The notes beneath the pieces were generated by a model that saw only the letters and a program-made list of their open reading frames with translations, was not told the origin of the DNA and made no database searches. From Caldifarciminota bacterium (lineage in GTDB: Bacteria > Hydrothermota > UBA3073 > JACQXS01 > JAGMCI01), in the NCBI GenBank assembly GCA_023129325.1, contig JAGMCI010000018.1, forward strand, positions 1-35,357: a stretch of 35,357 bases of DNA. The letters run 5' to 3'. Numbering within the stretch: position 1 is the first letter of the stretch; every line of letters starts with the position of its first letter. Both the position numbers and the translations under genes were made by a program. This document shows, one piece after another, positions 30,197-35,357 of the stretch.

Positions 30197-31231
30197 ATGA
30201 ATTTTAAAGATATATTTAAAAGATTTGTTGGACACAATGTAGGAATTGACCTTGGAACATCTACTACACTAATATATGTAAAAGGTCAAGGAATAGTATT
30301 AAATGAGCCAACTGTGGTAGCGATTGAAGTGAGTTCAAATAAAACTATTGCAGTTGGAGAGGAAGCAAAGAAAATGCTTGGCAGGACACCAGAAGCTATA
30401 AGAGCCATACGTCCAATGAAAGACGGTGTTATTGCTGATTTTGAGGTTACAGAGGAATTACTACGCTATTTTATTCATCAGATTCAAGTTAAGGGCTTAT
30501 TCACAAGGCCAATGGTGGTTGTGGCTGTTCCGTCTGGTATCACAGCTGTAGAGCGAAGAGCAGTGAGGGATTCTGTGGACCATGCTGGGGCAAGCGATGT
30601 ATGGCTTGTTGCAGAACCAGTTGCGGCTGCTATAGGAGTTGGACTTCCAATTGAATCACCTGCGGGAAGTATGATTGTAGATATAGGAGGAGGGACGACA
30701 GAAATTGCTGTTATCGCCCTTTCTGATATTGTGTGTAATAAATCCGTCAGAACAGCAGGCGATGAGATGGATAGTGTAATTACTGAGCATTTAAAGAAAA
30801 AATATAACTTACTTGTAGGTGAGATTACTTCAGAAATGATAAAGATAAAAGTAGGTTCTGCAATTGCGTTGAAGACCGAACAAAGCATGGAAGTGAAAGG
30901 TAGAGACCTTATATCTGGACTTCCGAAGACTATTAAGGTAAATTCTAAAGAAATAAGAGAAGCACTGAAAGAACCTATAACAACAATTGTTACTGCTATA
31001 AGAAGTGCTCTTGAATTTACTCCCCCGGAACTTGCATCAGATATTATAGATTATGGTATTACATTGAATGGAGGGGGGGCGTTACTTCGTGGTATCTCTG
31101 ACCTTATAGCAAAAGAGACAGGGCTTAAAGTAGAATGTGCAGAAAGTCCGGTCGAATGCGTGGTTAAAGGAACAGGTAAAATCCTTGACCAATTTAGTAG
31201 GTATTCAAAGATGCTTCTACATGGTGCTTAA
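30197..31231 (+). CDS. mreB: Rod-shape-determining actin homologue MreB
   Basis: 344 residues, standard length. An N-terminal amphipathic segment (MNFKDIFKRFVG) is followed by the actin-fold phosphate motif VGIDLGTSTTLIYVKG, PSGITAVERRAVRDS, IVDIGGGTTEIAVIALSDIV, and the C-terminal ITLNGGGALLRGISDLI. MreB polymerises along the membrane and directs cell-wall synthesis, implying a rod-shaped cell. It leads an operon with mreC, mreD and the Mth938-like gene and has its own consensus promoter. Confidence 0.98.
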   Translation: MNFKDIFKRFVGHNVGIDLGTSTTLIYVKGQGIVLNEPTVVAIEVSSNKTIAVGEEAKKMLGRTPEAIRAIRPMKDGVIADFEVTEELLRYFIHQIQVKGLFTRPMVVVAVPSGITAVERRAVRDSVDHAGASDVWLVAEPVAAAIGVGLPIESPAGSMIVDIGGGTTEIAVIALSDIVCNKSVRTAGDEMDSVITEHLKKKYNLLVGEITSEMIKIKVGSAIALKTEQSMEVKGRDLISGLPKTIKVNSKEIREALKEPITTIVTAIRSALEFTPPELASDIIDYGITLNGGGALLRGISDLIAKETGLKVECAESPVECVVKGTGKILDQFSRYSKMLLHGA

Positions 31232-31237
31232 AAATAA

Positions 31238-32329
31238 ATGCAGAATAGTAGAAAAATTAGTGTATGGTTTATTATTCTTATCTTCATTTGTATAGTTTTG
31301 ATTGGATTCGGTAAAACTCTGAGGGGAATAAGAGTTCAATCTCAATTAGCTTCTGTTTTTTCTCCATTTCAAAAATATACTTTATACTTCTTTAACGCTC
31401 TTAAAATAAAACAGGAAAATAAAATTCTTAGACAAAAAGTTTCTATGCTTGCCCTGGAAAATCAACAATTGACAGGATACAAGTATGAAAATGAAAAATT
31501 AGCTTCACTTCTTGGATTTAAAGCTCAAAGCTCTTGCACATTGCTTGCTGCGCGGATAATAAGTAGAAGTCAGGAACCAATTTCAGGTACCTGTTTAATT
31601 GATAAAGGGAAGATGGATGGTATAGAAAGAGATTTGCCTGTCGTAGTGCCGGATGGAGTATATGGTAAGGTATTAGAGGTCACAAAAAATACTGCCATTG
31701 TTCAGACTATTTTTGGTTTTAACTTCAGAGTAGGTGCAGTAGACTTGAGAAGTGGGGTTCAAGGAATTGTGGGATGGGAAAAAGGAAAGGGATGTGTTTT
31801 TGAGCAAGTACCTGTTCACTCAGATATAAAGATAGGAGACAAGATAATTACATCAGGCATTGGTAGTGTGTTTCCCAAAGGACTGAAGATTGGTGAGGTA
31901 TCGGAAATAAATATAGATAAAACAAAACTTTTCTATTCAGTCCCATTGAAACCTGCTTGCAAATTTTCAAAAATTGATTATGTTTTTGTTATGAAAGAAG
32001 CATCTGAATCATTTCAAAATAATAAAGAATTTGTTTACGAAAGTATAGGCTGGAAAGTTTCTCTCATTAAGGATGAAAGAGTTAAAGAAACAAATAATGA
32101 GAAACCAACCCGCTTCGCCAAAGATTCAGCGAGGCGAGATAGAAATAAACGAGAGAAAAAGAGAGCGTTTTCTGTTAAATTTAAAGCTCCAGAACCAGTT
32201 ATTCGTCCAGAACTACGACCTACCCGCCTGCCCCGCTCCGACCCCGTTCCGATGGAATCGGGATTCCTTCGGAATAAGCGAAGCGGGACGGAGCCCGCTT
32301 CGCCAAAGCAGAGCGGCGGACAAGAATGA
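31238..32329 (+). CDS. mreC: Rod-shape-determining protein MreC with repeat-derived C-terminus
   Basis: 363 residues; typical MreC is about 270-300. A membrane anchor (VWFIILIFICIVLIGFG), coiled coil (KQENKILRQKVSMLALENQQL) and the two-lobed beta domain (ARIISRSQEPISGTCLIDKGKMDGIERDLPVV.., HSDIKIGDKIITSGIGSVFPKGLKIGEV) are intact. From about residue 285 the chain becomes basic and proline-rich. Much of this tail is read from GC-rich repeats: PTRFAKDSARRD (32109-32138) and LPRSDPVPMESGFLRNKRSG and beyond (32221-32326), up to the stop. MreC links MreB to periplasmic wall synthesis; the tail would be periplasmic and disordered. mreD overlaps the stop by 4 bases. Confidence 0.95.
   Translation: MQNSRKISVWFIILIFICIVLIGFGKTLRGIRVQSQLASVFSPFQKYTLYFFNALKIKQENKILRQKVSMLALENQQLTGYKYENEKLASLLGFKAQSSCTLLAARIISRSQEPISGTCLIDKGKMDGIERDLPVVVPDGVYGKVLEVTKNTAIVQTIFGFNFRVGAVDLRSGVQGIVGWEKGKGCVFEQVPVHSDIKIGDKIITSGIGSVFPKGLKIGEVSEINIDKTKLFYSVPLKPACKFSKIDYVFVMKEASESFQNNKEFVYESIGWKVSLIKDERVKETNNEKPTRFAKDSARRDRNKREKKRAFSVKFKAPEPVIRPELRPTRLPRSDPVPMESGFLRNKRSGTEPASPKQSGGQE
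32109..32138. repeat. GC-rich repeat in mreC
   Basis: CGCTTCGCC (32111-32119) and GCGAGGCG nine bases later form partial inverted arms; read as TRFAKDSARR. Confidence 0.6.
32221..32326. repeat. GC-rich compound repeat forming the MreC C-terminus
   Basis: CCCGCTCCG..CGGAGC, CCGAT-GGA-ATCGG, TTCC-TTC-GGAA and CGCTTCGCC motifs run together. Much more GC-rich than mreB or mreD on either side. Confidence 0.65.
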
Positions 32330-32781
32330 TAGTTTTATCAATCCTTGCTTTCATTTTTTGTATAATTCAAATAAGTATATTGCGAAGTATAGCTATTCTA
32401 CAGGTTATCCCAGACATTGTGCTGATTATTGTAATTTATGTAGCTCTATTTCATGGGAAAATAGCTATGTGGTTTGGTTTTTTTACAGGGTTTTTTATCG
32501 ATTTGTATAGTTCTAAACTTGGATATAGCGCTCTAATAAACACAGTAATTGGCTATGGGATTGGAAATTTTGCTTCACAATTTTCAAGGGAAGTACCTGT
32601 TTTATGGGTTATTATGCTTTTTGGAGGTTCTTTATTCCAAAAAATGGTTCTTTTTGCTGTTCAAAAAGAACTTTCCCTTTTCTTTTTTGGAAGATATGTA
32701 ATACTTGGTAGTTTGTATACAACTGTTGTAGGAGTAATTATATTTTTTATCTTAAGAAAGATAGAACAAGGGAAAAAATGA
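32326..32781 (+). CDS. mreD: Rod-shape-determining protein MreD
   Basis: 151 residues, almost wholly hydrophobic with about five membrane helices (LSILAFIFCIIQISILRSIAI, DIVLIIVIYVALFHG, WVIMLFGGSLF, LYTTVVGVIIFFIL). Includes the family stretch GKIAMWFGFFTGFFIDLYSSKLGYSALINTVIGY. It overlaps mreC and the next gene by 4 bases each (ATGA), showing tight coupling. A multi-membrane component of the elongasome. Confidence 0.9.
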   Translation: MIVLSILAFIFCIIQISILRSIAILQVIPDIVLIIVIYVALFHGKIAMWFGFFTGFFIDLYSSKLGYSALINTVIGYGIGNFASQFSREVPVLWVIMLFGGSLFQKMVLFAVQKELSLFFFGRYVILGSLYTTVVGVIIFFILRKIEQGKK

Positions 32782-33137
32782 TTGACTCTTATAGCTTTGG
32801 AAGAATTATAATTGATGGAATTCCGTATACAAGCGACATTATTCTATATCCCGCTTCGCAGCGAGGCAAGCCTGACCGAGTTAACTCAAATTGGTGGCGA
32901 AAGAGCGGTCATCAATTGCAACTTAATGACCTTGATAAAGTTATAAAAGAAGCTCCGGAAACTCTTGTTATAGGAACTGGAACTTATGAGCTAATGAAGG
33001 TTCCTGATGAGGTAATGAAAAATCTCAACTCAAAAGGAATAGAAGTTATAGTAGAACGAACTAAAGAAGCTTGTAAGACTTACAATAAATTAAAGCTTAA
33101 GAAGAAAACAATTGCTGCTTTACACCTTACCTGTTAA
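32778..33137 (+). CDS. Mth938-like (DUF498) domain protein with an in-frame insert
   Basis: 119 residues. It shows the family pattern: an N-terminal 'fG.i.idG..Y..Dii.yp', then DRVNSNWWRKSGHQLQLNDL, and APETLVIGTGTYELMKVPDEV. In relatives the 'P-D-R-V..NWWR-x-GH' motif is continuous; here YP(25) and DRV(33) are separated by ASQRGKP, 21 bp (32853-32873) containing CGCTTCGC and GCGAGGC repeat arms. Function of the family is unclear (NDUFAF3/AAMDC relatives in eukaryotes). It is co-transcribed with mreBCD through a 4-base overlap; whether it is still functional with the insert cannot be told. Confidence 0.8.
   Translation: MIDSYSFGRIIIDGIPYTSDIILYPASQRGKPDRVNSNWWRKSGHQLQLNDLDKVIKEAPETLVIGTGTYELMKVPDEVMKNLNSKGIEVIVERTKEACKTYNKLKLKKKTIAALHLTC
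32853..32873. repeat. 21-bp in-frame insert in the Mth938-like gene
   Basis: GCTTCGC-AGC-GAGGC..AAGCCT, GC-rich, splits a conserved motif without breaking the frame. It shares the CGCTTCGC/GCGAGGC core with the mreC repeats 700 bp upstream. Confidence 0.65.
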
Positions 33138-33326
33138 ATAACCCCAAGATAATGCGTTAATTTTGAAACCGCAGATAAACGCTGATACACGCAAATAATT
33201 ACCAGGTATATCAGGTTATCAGAGCATCAGGCAAGAATTTTCTCTAATCTGATATTCTAATCTTCTGGTATCCTTCCTGCTGATATTCTGGTTCGCTGAT
33301 GCACTTATTTCTGTGTCTATCTGCGG
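33138..33326. repeat. Convergent intergenic stretch with dispersed ACCGCAGAT repeats
   Basis: AACCGCAGATAAACGC (from 33167) and, inverted, GTGTCTATCTGCGGTTA (to 33329) bracket an AT-rich core with ATCAGG/CTGATATTC short repeats. The TAA stop of the following - strand gene is the first triplet of the inverted copy. A similar motif lies near 5400. No terminator with a T-tract is evident. Confidence 0.55.
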
Positions 33327-35357
33327 TTAGCGCATCAGGATAAGTTTCTTCACAGCTTTGTAATCTCCAGCATTGAACTTTGCGAAGTATATTCCAGATG
33401 GAAATTCTTTGGCATCCCATTTCACACTATAATAGCCAGGTTTCCTTTCCCCATTAACAAGAGTCTTTACAAGTCTGCCACTTACATCGTATATGCTCAG
33501 TTTGACATGTGATTTCCTTGGTAAGGTAAATTGAATTTGAGTTTTAGAAGTAAACGGATTAGGATAGTTCTGGGAAAGACTAAATACACGAGGTAAAGAG
33601 CCATCACCAGCACTTTGGGCTCCGCCTGTGCCTTCAGCTAATTCTCCAAGTGCGTCAATAGCTTCTTCCCATGCTTCACCAAGAGTTTCACAGGCATCAA
33701 CTAACTCATTACTGACGATGTATCCATAAGCATCTTGTAATTTCTCTACAATCTCTTCAGTGTTCTCTCTCTCAATCCCTGCTTTCTGAACTTCTGCAAA
33801 TACGATTAAAGCAAGAAGTTTATCAGCTTTGATTATATTATCCTTAATCCAAGAAGTTATAGTAGCTATCTGATCAGGAGTCCAGCTATATTCTTCAATC
33901 AAAATCTCTATAAGGTCTTCAGCAAGGTTTTCAGTTGCATCTTTATGTAAATCAAATACATCTTCACCATCCTCATGATTTAAGTGGCTATCATCAATCC
34001 ACCATTTCTCATTAAGACTACTTTGGAGATGCGTAATAGCATTATCCATTTTCTCAACTGCATCTTCACCAAGTCCTGAAGTTGACTTAAATTCCTCCAA
34101 CTCAGTTATGGCAGTCTCAATAATTGTTTTTGGAGGAGTAACAGGGACATAATAACCATTAGAGACCATGATGAAATCTCTTGCCCAGCTATCTTCTTCA
34201 TGCTCAGGAATACTAAATGAAAGCTCTATTGTTTCGCCAGGAATTAAGTTAGCATAGTTGTTATCATCCCCAAGAAGTGCATCCTTCAATGAGCCACCGT
34301 ATGAATAGTCAGCTGAGAGGAGGGAGCATGGTTTTACTAATATTGGAATATCTTCATAGTTCACAATCTGCACAGCATCTACTTTTTGAAGTCCATTTAA
34401 GTATAAAGTTACCTGTAATCCCTCTATCGGTTCTTCTGGTGCGAGTGTTTCAAGAGGGATATACATAGCATAGAAACATCTGCGTAAGTCCACAGAGGTG
34501 GAAGTTATTGTTTCTCCAGCTACACTAACTTGAACTTCCAAGGGGCGTGGCTTTGGGCAGACATCAATCCGAATAGCTCGCTTTACGGCTTCAGGTGCAG
34601 GCTCTATTGTTGTAAACTCGGCCCTTAACATTACTTCTTCAATAGTTCCAGCCGGTGCTTGATAATACTCACCATCGCCTGCTGTGCTTAATTCTACTGC
34701 ATAATTTTGCCCATCAGTTCCTACGGCGGATGTGGGAACTGCTGCCACCGTGTAAGGGAAAACTATACCATCAGCAGTCACACCAACTTCAACATCTGCT
34801 GGATGGTCTACAGCTAAAAAGTTGAGTTTGTCAAAATAGCTATCTTCTCCTTCAAATTCACGAATCTCAAGTGGATACACACCATCCTTTTCAACAAGAG
34901 CTTTCTTGAGTTTGTAGTAATCGAGCACCTCATCAGTAGTTTCACCAGAGCCTCGCAATAAACTATTATCCATCTCAAACTCGCTTCCCGTCCAGGTGTA
35001 AAGAGTAGGACAAGGTTGTATCTTCTTCCGAAGCGCAATTATATTACGGTTTTGGGTATAAATTATCTCTAATCCGGTATTATCTCCAGTAATATCAGCA
35101 ACCAGAGGCGAAGTTGTTACCATACTTCCGCCATGACTCCACATATAATCACCATTGCCCTTATAAGTATAAAGTCCAGCAGAAGTAAAAGGTGTAATTA
35201 CCTCCAATTTCCCATCGCTATCAATATCACAGAGGGTCGCCAAGCAACCAGGACCATTTGAACCCTCATATTTTCCCCATATTTTAGTTAATGGTTGATA
35301 GTAGCAATTAAAAACATGTAAAGAATCTGGAGTAACTACTATCTCTTGCCCGCTAAG
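33327..35357 (-). CDS. Large secreted protein with FG-GAP-like start and sorting domain (5' end missing)
   Basis: The frame is open to the window edge, so the gene starts outside; the TTG at 35243 is only an internal codon. At least 676 residues are visible. The N-terminal visible part has VCBS/FG-GAP-type calcium-loop repeats (LCDIDSDGKLEVITPF, LVADITGDNTGLEIIYTQ). The middle is beta-rich, with a long acidic helical region (about FKSTSGLGEDAVEKM to ELVDACETLGEAWEEAIDALGELAEG). It ends with a type IX/FlgD-like sorting domain: FSLSQNYPNPFTSKTQIQFTLP..VKLSIYDVSGRLVKTLVNGERKPGYYSVKWDAKEFPSGIYFAKF. This is the clearest sorting signal in the window. Likely a secreted or surface-attached protein; substrate unknown. 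Confidence 0.8.
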   Translation of the reverse strand, partial: LSGQEIVVTPDSLHVFNCYYQPLTKIWGKYEGSNGPGCLATLCDIDSDGKLEVITPFTSAGLYTYKGNGDYMWSHGGSMVTTSPLVADITGDNTGLEIIYTQNRNIIALRKKIQPCPTLYTWTGSEFEMDNSLLRGSGETTDEVLDYYKLKKALVEKDGVYPLEIREFEGEDSYFDKLNFLAVDHPADVEVGVTADGIVFPYTVAAVPTSAVGTDGQNYAVELSTAGDGEYYQAPAGTIEEVMLRAEFTTIEPAPEAVKRAIRIDVCPKPRPLEVQVSVAGETITSTSVDLRRCFYAMYIPLETLAPEEPIEGLQVTLYLNGLQKVDAVQIVNYEDIPILVKPCSLLSADYSYGGSLKDALLGDDNNYANLIPGETIELSFSIPEHEEDSWARDFIMVSNGYYVPVTPPKTIIETAITELEEFKSTSGLGEDAVEKMDNAITHLQSSLNEKWWIDDSHLNHEDGEDVFDLHKDATENLAEDLIEILIEEYSWTPDQIATITSWIKDNIIKADKLLALIVFAEVQKAGIERENTEEIVEKLQDAYGYIVSNELVDACETLGEAWEEAIDALGELAEGTGGAQSAGDGSLPRVFSLSQNYPNPFTSKTQIQFTLPRKSHVKLSIYDVSGRLVKTLVNGERKPGYYSVKWDAKEFPSGIYFAKFNAGDYKAVKKLILMR

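Noticed and set aside
1-35357. A transposase or RAYT-type gene that could move the palindromes
   Set aside because: No coding region in the window shows HUH, DDE or Y1 transposase motifs; the mobiliser, if any, lies elsewhere.

Overview
The window looks like a chromosomal segment of an uncultured, AT-rich, Gram-negative, FCB-group bacterium, most like candidate phyla such as WOR-3 (Stahlbacteria) or relatives. The evidence is a Mla-type outer-membrane lipid transport locus, a neighbouring porU/porV-like pair with several proteins ending in type IX-style sorting domains, a GWxTD-domain protein, and very many short palindromic repeats. The assignment rests on gene content and repeat style only; no ribosomal RNA is present.

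Layout. 1-524 is the 3' end of an outer-membrane-type beta protein. 525-1905 holds no gene and is filled with palindromic repeats, including a 159-bp tandem duplication. 1918-7451 (+ strand) is an accessory, defence-like island: two small winged-helix-type proteins and a PLD-like protein, a DNA methyltransferase fused to a PD-(D/E)xK-type nuclease domain, and an HTH-ImmA/IrrE protease paired with a DUF4411 PIN-like protein. 7675-9145 (- strand) is a pair of related unknown proteins behind a near-consensus promoter. 9362-24455 (- strand) is one long, tightly packed gene run read as UDG > dnaB > mlaE > mlaF > mlaD > radA > glycosyltransferase > polyprenyl glycosylphosphotransferase > beta-propeller > porU-like > porV-like. 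24456-25145 is a repeat-filled gap. 25146-27259 is a PQQ-type propeller plus a truncated lipoprotein. 27363-30095 (- strand) is a stress-like operon: GWxTD protein > hpf > ECF sigma > an unusual zf-HC2/Hsp20 fusion. 30197-33137 (+ strand) is mreB-mreC-mreD-Mth938-like, divergent from the stress operon. 33327-35357 is the 3' part of a large secreted FG-GAP/sorting-domain protein.

Two things stand out. (1) At least ten families of short palindromes occur between genes and also in frame inside at least nine genes. They sit in linkers, loops and C-termini, sometimes supply stop codons, sometimes nest in each other, and show compensatory base-pair changes between copies. The porU-like gene alone carries about nine. 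No transposase or RAYT gene is in the window. (2) The ECF sigma factor is followed by a protein joining a zinc-finger anti-sigma domain to an alpha-crystallin (Hsp20) domain, with no membrane segment, in an operon with the ribosome hibernation factor. This suggests a cytoplasmic misfolding sensor controlling sigma. Both need database searches that could not be run here.
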